A stretch of 64,000 bases of DNA from Cryobacterium sp. Y11 (GTDB lineage Bacteria; Actinomycetota; Actinomycetes; Actinomycetales; Microbacteriaceae): NCBI RefSeq assembly GCF_002929535.1, contig NZ_PJJO01000052.1, forward strand, positions 62,001-126,000, written 5' to 3'. The position numbers and the translations under genes are program-made. Below, in pieces: positions 46,804 to 55,952 of the stretch (positions are counted from its first letter, which is position 1; each line of letters starts with the position of its first letter). Below the pieces are notes generated by a model, which was not told the DNA's origin, did no database searches, and saw only the letters and a program-made list of their open reading frames with translations.

Positions 46804-47898
46804 TCAGAGAGGTCCCTTCAACAGGTGCTGCCGCAGACCCGGTATCGCGAAGGACACCTTGCCGTACCCCGCGGGTTCGATGAGCCCAGCGGCCAGAAGC
46901 CGTGCGCGATAATTGGCGACGGTGTTGGGTTGACGTCCCATGCGCACGCCGATATCACCGGCGCTCGACGGGCCATCATCAAGGGCCATCGCGCTCAGAA
47001 AATCCAAGTCCTTGGGAGAAATAGTGGCTAGCGCGGCCTCAATGACCGTTCGCGAGTTTCTGCTGGAAGCCGCTTGAATGGCCCTCTCGACCGCGTCCGT
47101 CCTGAGTTCACCGTTGTTGTTCTCGGCCTCTCGCCAGAGAAAGTATCCCACCAGCTGAATCAGAAATGGGTAGCCGCCCGTAGCCTCAGCCGCCGTGTGA
47201 ATTAGAGCGGGCTCGATGGCAAATCCCGCTTGCGCAAACGTTTCCGTGAACGACTTCTCCACGTCGCGCTCGGCCGCCGCGTGCAGATCAATCTTGTCTG
47301 CCCTGCGCAGAAACGTCGCCACGCCTTCGTTGAGCAGATCGGATACAGCCGCCGGGAGTCCGGCGAATACGAGCCCAATCGGCAGCCCATCCTGAATGAA
47401 ATGCTGAATATTGGCCGCAAGCTGCGCGAGTTCGGTTCGGTCGGCCGCGTGGATCTCATCAACGGTGATAATCAGACCAGTGTTCTGGGCGGCCAGTATC
47501 CGAAGTAGATCCTCGCCGACCGTGCGCCACGCCACCTGGCGTTCCGGTGGAAGTTGTGTGCTGACGCTGAATCCGAGGGCCGCAATCGCCGTGACTCGGC
47601 GCACTTGGGGACCGTCGCCGAGCTCTTCGGTGAGCAGTCGCATGCTCTCCCCGATGCGCCCCATAAACCCGGCAGTCGCCGTCTCCGCGATGACCACCCA
47701 CCCGTGTTCTCGCGCGCGGTCGTGTGCGGCACCGAGCATCACGGTCTTGCCGATGCCTCGTGCGCCCGTGAAGATGGTGAGTAGCCCGGGAGCGCCTGAG
47801 CCGAGGGTCAGTCCGTAGTCGAATTCGTCAAGCAGACCGGCCCGCCCGATGATCTCTGGCGGGGTCGCACCGGCTGACGGTCGAAAAGGGTTTGGCAT
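46804..47898 (-). CDS. AAA ATPase with C-terminal winged helix
   Basis: A 364-residue P-loop ATPase of the Orc1/STAND-like type. Walker A FTGARGIGKT at residues 43-52, Walker B GLIITVDEIHAAD near 142-154, a sensor region LVFAGLPAAVSDLL. The C-terminal winged helix (SAGDIGVRMGRQPNTVANYRARLLAAGLI) could bind DNA. Such stand-alone ATPases occur in mobile and defence regions; target unknown. Three GTGTATCT repeats sit just upstream of its start. Confidence 0.8.
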   Translation of the reverse strand: MPNPFRPSAGATPPEIIGRAGLLDEFDYGLTLGSGAPGLLTIFTGARGIGKTVMLGAAHDRAREHGWVVIAETATAGFMGRIGESMRLLTEELGDGPQVRRVTAIAALGFSVSTQLPPERQVAWRTVGEDLLRILAAQNTGLIITVDEIHAADRTELAQLAANIQHFIQDGLPIGLVFAGLPAAVSDLLNEGVATFLRRADKIDLHAAAERDVEKSFTETFAQAGFAIEPALIHTAAEATGGYPFLIQLVGYFLWREAENNNGELRTDAVERAIQAASSRNSRTVIEAALATISPKDLDFLSAMALDDGPSSAGDIGVRMGRQPNTVANYRARLLAAGLIEPAGYGKVSFAIPGLRQHLLKGPL

Positions 47899-47910
47899 CG
47901 AACGCTCCTT

Positions 47911-47955
47911 GTGTATCTCTGTGTATCTTATGTAACTGATGAGTCTTGTGTATCT
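47911..47955. promoter_or_regulatory. Triple GTGTATCT repeat upstream of the AAA ATPase gene
   Basis: GTGTATCT occurs at 47911, 47921 and 47948, the first two 10 bases apart. It begins 13 bases upstream of the ATPase ATG. It may be an operator for autoregulation by the ATPase's winged helix. Confidence 0.4.
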
Positions 47956-48123
47956 TCCAAGGCTACGCCTGGCTGAGCTTTCGCCCTAAGTACGCGCCGC
48001 CAGAACCCTCACCCATTTCAAAACGGATGCCGGTGACACCTGCGTCTCTGGTGAATCGCCATGGGGCATCCGCTGTTCCGCGGAGAACCAAGGGCTGTCG
48101 GGAGTGTCTGGCAAGATCTCACA

Positions 48124-48633
48124 ATGACCAACTTGGACCTGCACACCATGAACGTCGGGGAACTTCTTGACACCTATTCAAGAATCCTCGACGAGTTGCG
48201 CAACCGCGGTCTCATTCGCACGAAGAACGCCCCGGTCGGTGACCTTGCCGAATACGCAGCCTCGATCGCATACGAGGGGAAGCTGGAGAAGAACTCCGCA
48301 AAGTCGTACGATCTACTCGCGGGTGACGGTCGCCGGGTGCAGGTGAAGGTACGGAACGTCGTCCCGACAACCAGCCAGTCGCAGACCTTTTCGGCGATCC
48401 GATCCGATGGCTATGACGTTTGTCTATTCGTCCTCGTCACAGACAACCGCGTCACCCTGGCCAAGGAATGGTCGCTGGCGGTCGTCAAAATGCATGGCCG
48501 GTTCCAGGCGCACACGAACTCCGTCACCGTCCGGGTTGGGAAGGTCTTGGCGGTCGGCACGGATGTCACGACGATGATGCAGTCGGCGTGGACAGAAATG
48601 CGGGCGATCATCGCGACTACCGGAGTTATCTAA
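48124..48633 (+). CDS. PD-(D/E)XK-like protein (DUF6998-type)
   Basis: A 169-residue protein. An N-terminal helix (VGELLDTYSRILDELRNRGLIRTKNAP) leads into LAEYAASIAYEGKL, SYDLLAGDGRRVQVKVRNV, giving the E...D...QVK pattern of the restriction-endonuclease-like fold. Proteins like this accompany restriction or defence genes. Its stop directly abuts the relic of a phosphatase gene, as if it had been inserted there. My family name is from memory. Confidence 0.65.
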   Translation: MTNLDLHTMNVGELLDTYSRILDELRNRGLIRTKNAPVGDLAEYAASIAYEGKLEKNSAKSYDLLAGDGRRVQVKVRNVVPTTSQSQTFSAIRSDGYDVCLFVLVTDNRVTLAKEWSLAVVKMHGRFQAHTNSVTVRVGKVLAVGTDVTTMMQSAWTEMRAIIATTGVI

Positions 48634-48634
48634 G

Positions 48635-48859
48635 CCGTTGCGTGCCGAGGGGCACACGGTGCTGCTGCACTGCGCGAAGGCGCAGACCCGCACACCATCG
48701 GTCACGGCACGCCACGCAGCCCTCTCTAGGGCGTGCTGATCGACCAGGCACTCGCCAAAATTGATGCGTGCCTTCTGACCGCGAAGCCTGCGCAATTTTT
48801 TGCGCGACGTCGTCACACGGCTGGCCGGGAGCGTGACCAATGAGGAGGCAGGGGCCTGA
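48635..48859 (+). pseudogene. Relic of a tyrosine/dual-specificity phosphatase-like domain
   Basis: Starting just after the previous stop, frame 2 reads PLRAEGHTVLLHCAKAQTR then TPSVTARHAAL, with the HCxxxxxR(T) phosphatase loop (HCAKAQTRT). Near 48725 the frame must shift to continue GVLIDQALAKIDA, and at the T6 run 48796-48801 it shifts again to LRDVVTRLAGSVTNEEAGA before the TGA. The 5' end is lost. In relatives such a domain can follow an ADP-ribosylglycohydrolase. Two frameshifts and a missing start make it a pseudogene. Confidence 0.65.
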
Positions 48860-48990
48860 GCGACGCGGCATCGAACAATTCCGGAAATAACTTCGCGACC
48901 AACGAGGGCGCAGGGGACGGGTACGAGGAATGCAACCCGCCGGCCGACCGTTTTCTCACCGCGCAGATCTGGTGGCTCGCAAGCGAACTC

Positions 48991-49536
48991 GTGCGGCGGC
49001 ACCCGCACCTGCGCATCTCGGGCCGAGAGGTTGCCGGCGAGGGCCGCCTGGTGATGGCGCACGACGAGCAGGACAGCATGAACATCCAGTGGGATCTCGT
49101 GGGCGGCTGCAAGTTTCTGGTCAACGGTGTCGTGAACAGCATCAGCTGGATCGAGATGATGGCGGCCGTCAGCCCGCACGAGACCGTCAAGCGCATCGAG
49201 GTCGACGACCGGTACGAGTGGTACGCGGTGCCGGCGCCGATGAACCCCTACGACGACCCCGACTGCCCCTACTTTCTACCGTTCCCGTCGGCTCTTAAGG
49301 CCCGCGACGACTACGCCGAAAAAGCGGATGCCCAGATCGCCGCGACCGGCCGCACCATCCACTTCTTTCAGCCGTTCTGGGCGCTGCTGCGCAACCTCGA
49401 GCCGATCGCCATCTTCGATGACGCCGGCGTGATCCACACGGTGATGGGCGCGACCGAGCTGATGCCGGCCTACGGAAACACTCACCGCAACCTCACCATC
49501 ACCACGGTCCAGGTCTTGGGCCCTTACATGCCGTGA
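48991..49536 (+). CDS. Conserved-looking hypothetical protein
   Basis: From the GTG at 48991 the protein has 181 residues, but coding clearly begins earlier: the same frame reads PADRFLTAQIWWLASELVRR before it and stays open to 48844. A CTG at 48856 with TGAGGAGG 7 bases upstream would give about 226 residues and would overlap the relic's TGA. It is rich in aromatic and acidic residues (YEWYAVPAPMNPYDDPDCPYF) with no domain I recognise. Soluble. It precedes the HD hydrolase gene by 26 bases, so the two may be co-transcribed. Confidence 0.65.
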   Translation: MRRHPHLRISGREVAGEGRLVMAHDEQDSMNIQWDLVGGCKFLVNGVVNSISWIEMMAAVSPHETVKRIEVDDRYEWYAVPAPMNPYDDPDCPYFLPFPSALKARDDYAEKADAQIAATGRTIHFFQPFWALLRNLEPIAIFDDAGVIHTVMGATELMPAYGNTHRNLTITTVQVLGPYMP

Positions 49537-49562
49537 TGACATTTGAACCAAGGAGCACCACA

Positions 49563-50153
49563 ATGACGAACCCCGAACTGCCCGCTCCAAAGTACGTCGA
49601 CCTCGTCGACGTACGGGCATCCGTTGCCGAGTATCGGCTCTCGAGGCCGGAAGCCTCGATGCTTGACGTCGCAATCAACCTGGCCCGTGCAGCGCACGCC
49701 GGCCAGCGCGACAAGGCGGGCGTCGATTACATTCGCCACCCGCTCGAGGTGATGCGCCGGGTAAGCACCAACGACGAGAAGATCGTGGCAGTCTTCCACG
49801 ACGTCGTGGAAGACACAGCGGTGACGCTCGACTACCTGCGCACGCCCGGCTTCGAGGAACACGTCGTCAGGGCGATGGATGCCGTCACCAAGCGCAAGGG
49901 CGGGCCGCTCGCTGAGTTGATGGCCCGGGTAGCGGCCAACCCGCTCGCGCTGATCGTGAAGCTGGCCGATATCTCGCACAACGCCGACCCCGTGCGGCAA
50001 GCTGGGCTGTCTGGTGAGGCGCAGGCACGGCTGACGGAGAAGTACGCGAAGTTGGCCGTGTTTTTGGGGACGACGCTTGCGCAAATCCTCGCGGGGCACA
50101 GAAAACCACGATTCGATGGGCGTATAGCAGACGTGCGTGGTGCCCGAACGTAA
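49563..50153 (+). CDS. HD-domain hydrolase, small alarmone hydrolase-like
   Basis: A 196-residue stand-alone HD protein. The metal ligands fit the (p)ppGpp hydrolase half of RelA/SpoT: HAGQRDKAGVDYIRHP, FHDVVEDT, and KLADISHNADP as the later Asp motif. No synthetase or regulatory domain follows, as in MESH1/SAH enzymes. It probably removes the 3' pyrophosphate from ppGpp or acts on a related nucleotide. AAGGAG lies upstream of the ATG at 49563. In a defence-like neighbourhood it could act as an alarmone or antitoxin-type hydrolase. Confidence 0.78.
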   Translation: MTNPELPAPKYVDLVDVRASVAEYRLSRPEASMLDVAINLARAAHAGQRDKAGVDYIRHPLEVMRRVSTNDEKIVAVFHDVVEDTAVTLDYLRTPGFEEHVVRAMDAVTKRKGGPLAELMARVAANPLALIVKLADISHNADPVRQAGLSGEAQARLTEKYAKLAVFLGTTLAQILAGHRKPRFDGRIADVRGART

Positions 50154-50270
50154 GTAGCCATTTCCTCCTCGACCGACAGCGTTTCAGCGACCACCTGCTG
50201 GCGCCGTTCGGCAAGAGAGTGACTTAGATTCTCATTGGAGACCTCCTAAGCGACATCGCGCGAATCTTCA

Positions 50271-50924
50271 TCATGGCCGCCGCTGCTCGGCCTCCGGGCT
50301 CCACCAATCCCCATCGTCATCGCGGGCCTGGCCCGCTGCTGCAACCGTTACGACCGTCTTCAGGTCGCCCCAGGCAGTCGCGCCGCCCGACAACTCTTGT
50401 ACGCGCGCGATTCCACGGCTCTTCACTTTGATCGCTGCGAGATCGCTGCGAGACACTACATAGAACTTCCATTGGGAAACGTCCAACTGGTCGTAAGCAT
50501 CGTGCGAGGTCGCGGTCTGCACGCAGAAGACATAGACCATGGCGTTTAGTCGCGGCCCGAGAGGATCGCGGCCTCCCTTCGGTGCTCGGAGATCTGACCG
50601 AGTTCCCCGCAGCCCGCCGAATCTCAGAGTGCTCAGCTCTTCCTGCTCCCACAGCTGCAGGTAGGCAGACGACTTCACCTCAATCGTAATTTCGCCAAAC
50701 AGCAGGTCATACGCATCCCATTCAATGCGTTTCAGATCTCTGATTGCAAGCGCAGTGCCCACGAGATACTCGGCAAGGTATCCGCGGGCATTATTCATGC
50801 GCAGATCCCCAAGAGCAAACTGCCAGAAATCCTTCACCCTTGCCCTACGCAGCCCAAGAAACCTCATCCTGCCCGTGAGTGCTTTCCGCACCGGCGGAAC
50901 CAACCACTGAATTGCATCTCCCAT
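50271..50924 (-). CDS. PD-(D/E)XK nuclease-like hypothetical protein
   Basis: A 217-residue soluble protein. RGYLAEYLVGTALAI, then WDAYDLLFGEITIEVKSS gives the E...D...ExK core of the restriction-like fold (Glu near 52, Asp near 73, EVKSS near 82). A later LNAMVYVFCVQT strand and QWKFYVVSR fit the fold. It is the second such protein in the region. Divergent from the NERD gene. Confidence 0.65.
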   Translation of the reverse strand: MGDAIQWLVPPVRKALTGRMRFLGLRRARVKDFWQFALGDLRMNNARGYLAEYLVGTALAIRDLKRIEWDAYDLLFGEITIEVKSSAYLQLWEQEELSTLRFGGLRGTRSDLRAPKGGRDPLGPRLNAMVYVFCVQTATSHDAYDQLDVSQWKFYVVSRSDLAAIKVKSRGIARVQELSGGATAWGDLKTVVTVAAAGQARDDDGDWWSPEAEQRRP

Positions 50925-50984
50925 CTTCGGAGCCTAGTGGTGACCCCGCTCCCGCTAGATTGAATCGAAATCATCGAGGGACGT

Positions 50985-51800
50985 ATGACACCACACGCAC
51001 CAGGCATGCATGAGCGGATCGCCGCCCAATCGGTCATCGAGGAGTTGCTTCGCCAGCAGCGAGCCGTGCCGCCGCGCTCGAGTTTCGCTCGGTTCTGGGG
51101 ATACTCCCCGCTGGCGGCCGACAGCGTCGCCTGGTATCTCGGCGCCCAGGGCGAGATCGAGGTCGGTAAGAATCTCAGCCGCTTCCCGCCCGAATGGCGC
51201 GTCTTCCACGCTCTCCCTATTGGCACCGCCGGCGCCGACATCGACCACCTCGTGCTCGGCCCGGGTGGAATCTTCACGATCAACACCAAGCACCACCGAG
51301 GCAAGAAGATTTGGGTCGGCCAACGTTCATTGTTGGTCAACGGCCAGAAGCAGCCCTACCTTCACAACTCCACATTCGAGGCCACCCGCGTCACGAAAAT
51401 GCTCCGAGAACGGATGCCACAGCTCCCGCCCGCGCAGGCAGTGCTCACGCTGGTCAGCCCCGCGTCGATCACGATCAAGAAGAGGCCCGACGACGTGCAG
51501 GTCTTGGACGCGAACTATTTGCGGCGTTGGCTGCTGAAACGACCGGTGGCGCTAGCCGAACCCGATCTCGTCACGCTCGCTGCGGTCGTCGATTCGCCAG
51601 CCACCTGGTCGGCGCCCACGTCGCCACCCATCCCAAACCTGATGGCGCAATTCGCCGAGCTCGACGGCGAGGTGAGAACTGCGCGCGTGCGGCGCATCAT
51701 CTGGAAGCTGCTCACAATCGCAATGTTGACTGCACTTGTGGTATTCGTTGGTCTCCCCGGACTAGAGGCCTTAGCAAAGAGCTTTTTTGAAACTCTGTAA
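50985..51800 (+). CDS. NERD domain nuclease-related membrane protein
   Basis: A 271-residue NERD protein, the best preserved of three in the window. The core GEIEVGKNLSRFPPEW, then GADIDHLVLGPGGIFTINTK keeps the Glu, Asp and Lys positions expected for the restriction-like active site. KHHRGKKIWV follows, and a C-terminal membrane helix lies at about 240-260. It is in the defence-like region upstream of the PLD-helicase. Likely DNA-processing; no known substrate. Confidence 0.8.
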   Translation: MTPHAPGMHERIAAQSVIEELLRQQRAVPPRSSFARFWGYSPLAADSVAWYLGAQGEIEVGKNLSRFPPEWRVFHALPIGTAGADIDHLVLGPGGIFTINTKHHRGKKIWVGQRSLLVNGQKQPYLHNSTFEATRVTKMLRERMPQLPPAQAVLTLVSPASITIKKRPDDVQVLDANYLRRWLLKRPVALAEPDLVTLAAVVDSPATWSAPTSPPIPNLMAQFAELDGEVRTARVRRIIWKLLTIAMLTALVVFVGLPGLEALAKSFFETL

Positions 51801-52034
51801 TGCTCAAAAGAGGTGAAATTTGAGTCCAGCAGTGGAGCCGTGACAACGTCGCGTTTCCACAACATGAATGTGTGAACCCAAGGCCAAAGCTTGGTCGTTG
51901 CTATGGTCGTAGGCAGAAGTACCAGGCTGAAGAAGTACGTGGGGGATTGCCAACATGAGACGTGAGCGTACGCGAACGAGCTGCGACCATGGGCCTGCAC
52001 AGGACGACCTCGCGGGTCTTCGGAAGATTACCCA

Positions 52035-55000
52035 ATGACTGGGCCGATGCCCTTCGGGCTCTACGAGTCGCTCATCACCGGTTCCCTGACGGGCAAACTC
52101 GATGTGCGCTCCGAGACTGCAACAAAGACGACCGACAAGATCGTCGACGCGGAAGCACCCGAGTTCCTGGCGCGCTTCATCGCCCATGCCGCGCGCCGCG
52201 CGCTGACCGGCATCAACCCCGACGATCGCGTTGCGCTTGTCAACCGCGTGCTCTCCGAGCTTCAGTCCGATGAGTCCTTCGCGCCAGGAGAACTTCGCCA
52301 GCTCCTGCAGCTGAGCGCCCCCGGCGGCGACGCAAAGGCGATCGTGCGCCCGTCAACGGCACTCAGCGATTCAGCGCTTCTCACGAATGCGCGGGACGAG
52401 CCCAGCCTGGGGGCTGAATTACGGGCAGAGCTGGCGAGCGCGGATGAAGTGGACCTGCTCTGTGCTTTCGTGCGCTGGCATGGCATCCGTGTTCTGGAAG
52501 ACGCTCTCATCGAACTTCACGAACGCAAGATTCCGTTCCGCGTCATCACGACGACCTATGTCGGCGCGACCGAACGCAAGGCGCTCGACAAACTCGTAGC
52601 CAAGTTTGGCGCCGAAGTGCAGGTCAACTATGAGACCCAGTCAACACGCTTGCACGCCAAGGCCTGGCTCTTTCGCAGAAAGTCGGGCTTCAACACGGCC
52701 TACGTCGGTAGTTCCAACCTCTCCCACTCGGCCCTCGTGGATGGCCTGGAGTGGAACGTGCGACTGTCGCAAATCAGCACGCCGGCGCTCATCCACAAAT
52801 TCTCGGCCACGTTTGATAGCTATTGGAACGATCCGTCGTTCGAGAATTACGACCCGGACCGCGATTCCGAACGCCTCGACAAAGCTCTCGGCCGCAGCGC
52901 GAACTATGGCCGTGACGATTCCATCGACCTTTCGAACATCGAGGTGCGACCGTACCCGTACCAGCAGACAATGCTGGAATCGCTCGAGGCCGAGCGCAAC
53001 GTGCACGGCCACCACCGAAACCTGATCGTCGCCGCAACTGGCACCGGCAAGACAATCGTCGCCGGGCTCGACTACCAGAATTTGCTCCGGAGCAATGGTT
53101 CGAATCTAAAGATCTTGTTCGTCGCGCACCGGAAGGAGATCCTTCAGCAATCCCAGCGGGTTTTCCGCCAAATTCTCATGGACGGTACTTTCGGCGAGCT
53201 CTTCGTCGGCGGCGACAAGCCGGAGCGGTGGAGCCATGTTTTCGCAAGTGTGCAGTCCCTGAACTCCTACGGGGTAGAGAACATCGATCCGCAGCATTTC
53301 GATGTCGTCGTCATCGACGAGTTCCACCACGCGGAGGCCAAGACCTACCGGCGACTCCTGGAACACCTCCAGCCCAAAGAATTGCTCGGCCTCACCGCAA
53401 CGCCGGAGCGTGCCGATGGCATCGACGTCAAAAACGACTTCTTCGCTGGCCGTGCTGCGGCCGAACTCCGGCTCTGGGACGCCCTCGAAGCGGACATTCT
53501 GGTGCCGTTCCACTACTTCGGTATCTCCGACGACGTAGATCTCACCTCCGTTGAATGGAAGCGCGGAAGCTACACAGACGCCGGCCTCGACGCGGTTTAC
53601 ACCGGCAATGATGCCCGAACCGCCAAGATTCTGGTGACTTTGGCAGACAAAGTGACGGATGTCCACCAGATGCGGGCAATCGGATTCTGCGTATCGGTAG
53701 CCCACGCCGCGTACATGTCACGCATGTTCAACGAGGCGAACATCACATCGACGTTCGTCACCGGGGCGACTCCGTCAGCGGAACGCGAAGAATCATTGCG
53801 CCGGCTGCGCATTGGCGAGATCAACTGCATTTTCGCGGTCGACGTACTCAACGAGGGCCTCGACATACCGGTCGTGGACACGATCCTGATGCTGCGCCCC
53901 ACCCAGAGCGCGACAATTTTTCTGCAACAGCTCGGACGTGGATTGCGGCGCGCGCACGGCAAGGCCGTGCTGACCGTGCTGGACTACATCGGTCAGCATC
54001 GGCGTGAATACCGGCTCGATACGCGCTATCGGGCGTTGACGGGTTTTGGCCGTAGTCGTCTCAAGCGCGAGGCCGCGGCGGGGTTCCCGTTTCTGCCGTC
54101 GGGGTCGCAGCTGGTTCTAGACCGGGTCGCGCGCAAGGTTGTTCTGGAGGGCATCAGCTCCCAGCTCAAGTTCAAGCGCGACGTCGTCGCGGACATCCGT
54201 TCACACGCGTCGACCCGTCCGACTGCGCATGAATATTTGCTGGCGGAGTACCTGGAAGATGCCGCGCGGGGGATCCGCGAGATCTACACTCGGTGGACCT
54301 GGACGGATCTCTCCCGAGAAGCCGGTCTGAGCGGGCCCACCGGTGACGATGTTGTTAGGTCGGCCGGGGAGGAACAACTCCTTAAACGGATGGCCGCCCT
54401 CGTTCACGTCGATGACCCCGAGCGAGCGGATGCCTACACTCGGCTCTCGACGCCGGGGTGCCCTGCCTACGCTGAGCTATCGGCTCGGGAGCAGCGATAC
54501 GCGCGCATGCTCGTCTTCACCCTGTGGCCCGACGGCAACAAATTCGCGTCCTATGAAGCGGCATTGGTGCAGCTTCGGGCCACGCCAACGGTGTGCTCGG
54601 AGATTCAACAAATCGTCGCCGTCAGCGCCGACGCCTCCCGGCGAGTGCCGCGGGCCCTCGGCGACGGGCTGGAGGACGTGCCGATCTTCAGCCACGCATC
54701 CTATCGACGCGAGGAGATTCTGGCGGCGCTCGGCTACGCGAACCTGGAGACGGGCGGCCGTGTCGACAGCCACCGCGAAGGCGTGGCGTGGTGCGCCGAC
54801 ACATCGACGGATGCACTCCTTGTCACGCTCCATAAGTCCGAGAAGGACTTCTCGCCGAACACGATGTATCGCGACTATGCGCTTAACTCGTCCCGGTTCC
54901 ACTGGGAATCTCAGAACTCGACGACCGTGGAGAGCGCCACCGGAAGTCGCTACATCAACGGCAAACCAGGCGGGTCGAACGTGGTGCTCTTCACCCGCCA

Positions 55001-55160
55001 CGGTGGCATAGACGACGAGGGCCTGATTGGCACCTACACCTGTCTCGGGCCCGTCGACTACAACCGGCACGAGGGCGAGAAGCCGATCGCAATCACCTGG
55101 GACCTCCAGCGCGAAATGCCGGCCGACGTCTACGTGAGCGCCAGCGCCGTCCCGCGATGA
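52035..55160 (+). CDS. PLD-like nuclease, DEAD/DEAH helicase, DUF3427 fusion
   Basis: A 1041-residue three-part protein. A phospholipase-D-like domain with one HKD motif (HAKAWLF, then GSSNLSHSAL) lies at about 105-240. A superfamily 2 helicase follows: Walker A AATGTGKTIVAG near 335, DEFHHAE near 428, GLTATPERADG, and motif VI QQLGRGLRRA near 632. DUF3427 fills the C-terminus. Such fusions combine DNA-strand cleavage with unwinding and appear in repair or phage-defence settings. GGAAG precedes the ATG. No methylase or specificity subunit is beside it, so it is not a classical restriction system. Confidence 0.88.
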   Translation: MTGPMPFGLYESLITGSLTGKLDVRSETATKTTDKIVDAEAPEFLARFIAHAARRALTGINPDDRVALVNRVLSELQSDESFAPGELRQLLQLSAPGGDAKAIVRPSTALSDSALLTNARDEPSLGAELRAELASADEVDLLCAFVRWHGIRVLEDALIELHERKIPFRVITTTYVGATERKALDKLVAKFGAEVQVNYETQSTRLHAKAWLFRRKSGFNTAYVGSSNLSHSALVDGLEWNVRLSQISTPALIHKFSATFDSYWNDPSFENYDPDRDSERLDKALGRSANYGRDDSIDLSNIEVRPYPYQQTMLESLEAERNVHGHHRNLIVAATGTGKTIVAGLDYQNLLRSNGSNLKILFVAHRKEILQQSQRVFRQILMDGTFGELFVGGDKPERWSHVFASVQSLNSYGVENIDPQHFDVVVIDEFHHAEAKTYRRLLEHLQPKELLGLTATPERADGIDVKNDFFAGRAAAELRLWDALEADILVPFHYFGISDDVDLTSVEWKRGSYTDAGLDAVYTGNDARTAKILVTLADKVTDVHQMRAIGFCVSVAHAAYMSRMFNEANITSTFVTGATPSAEREESLRRLRIGEINCIFAVDVLNEGLDIPVVDTILMLRPTQSATIFLQQLGRGLRRAHGKAVLTVLDYIGQHRREYRLDTRYRALTGFGRSRLKREAAAGFPFLPSGSQLVLDRVARKVVLEGISSQLKFKRDVVADIRSHASTRPTAHEYLLAEYLEDAARGIREIYTRWTWTDLSREAGLSGPTGDDVVRSAGEEQLLKRMAALVHVDDPERADAYTRLSTPGCPAYAELSAREQRYARMLVFTLWPDGNKFASYEAALVQLRATPTVCSEIQQIVAVSADASRRVPRALGDGLEDVPIFSHASYRREEILAALGYANLETGGRVDSHREGVAWCADTSTDALLVTLHKSEKDFSPNTMYRDYALNSSRFHWESQNSTTVESATGSRYINGKPGGSNVVLFTRHGGIDDEGLIGTYTCLGPVDYNRHEGEKPIAITWDLQREMPADVYVSASAVPR

Positions 55161-55280
55161 ATGGCCTGCGGGCATCAAGGCCGTGGCACCCTGATTCTCC
55201 AGAGCCTCCCTGAATCAGCCCTGTCCGAGGGCCGCGGTCCGGCTTCGTGTCAACTAGACTGCGGACTGCGGAGTGTGGGG

Positions 55281-55307
55281 TTGAAGCCGGCCTCGCGCAT
55301 TTATAAT
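55281..55307 (+). promoter_or_regulatory. Candidate promoter before the HelD fragment
   Basis: TTGAAG (55281-55286) and TATAAT (55302-55307) with a 15-base spacer lie in an unusually AT-rich patch about 80 bases upstream of the HelD-like start. The spacer is short, so confidence is modest. Confidence 0.4.
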
Positions 55308-55385
55308 TATTGTTGGAATGCACGTCCATTCAGCCGCGTCTTGCAATTGGATCGAACGCGTCGAGCTAGCGAGGGGACAGCCAGC

Positions 55386-55721
55386 ATGCCGCCGACTTGG
55401 CAGCCATCCGCCTGGGGCAAGGCCCTCACCAGCTCTGGCGATTGGAAACTCGCACTCCACGGCGACACGCTCACGGTCACCCTGGGCGGCGTCGCGATCG
55501 TGACCGCGGTCGAGGACGTCGAGATTCTCGCCGTCACCCGCGGCCTGCTCTGGAGCCGGATCGAGGTGCACGTGGGGGAGTGGGTGAGCCGGCTCTACGG
55601 CATCCGCTCGAAGGACGCTGCCGCGTTTGAACGAGCCTTCGCCGCGTCGCTTAAGGCGTTGCAACTTCGGCAGTGCACCGCGGAGTTTGATGCGGCGGCC
55701 CACCGAGCGAGCCTGGGCTAA
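55386..55721 (+). pseudogene. N-terminal fragment of a HelD/helicase IV-type protein
   Basis: A 111-residue frame. It aligns by eye with the N-terminal domain of E. coli helicase IV: TRGLLWSRIEVHVGEWVSRL matches the RGLVWGELEF...V.RLHG block. Full HelD proteins are near 680-700 residues or more; here the frame ends TAA inside an 8-base tandem repeat, with no helicase motifs afterwards. I treat it as a truncated gene; a short stand-alone domain protein is less likely. Confidence 0.7.
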
Positions 55722-55772
55722 ACGGCTAAACGGCTAAACGGCTAAACGGCTAAACGGCTAAACGGCTAAACG
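55717..55772. repeat. Seven copies of an 8-bp tandem repeat
   Basis: GCTAAACG is repeated seven times without error, followed by a degenerate copy GCTTCACG (55773-55780). The stop codon of the HelD fragment lies in the first copy. Eight is not a multiple of three, so copy changes would move downstream frames. Confidence 0.95.
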
Positions 55773-55952
55773 GCTTCACGGTCGCGCTTGCGCAACACCT
55801 GCAGATTTAAGGCGGGATCACCGCCGAATTCAGCACCAAATGGGCGGCCCGCAAGGCTGCCGGCGGGTTTAGTCAACTGTTCGACGACGACGAGGTGGTG
55901 CTGGTGGAAATATGTGTTCATTATCGTAGGTCCCCCGGGCATAGTAGAGACC

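Noticed and set aside
55717-55780. CRISPR-like array
   Set aside because: Eight-base units with no spacers; it is a simple tandem repeat.
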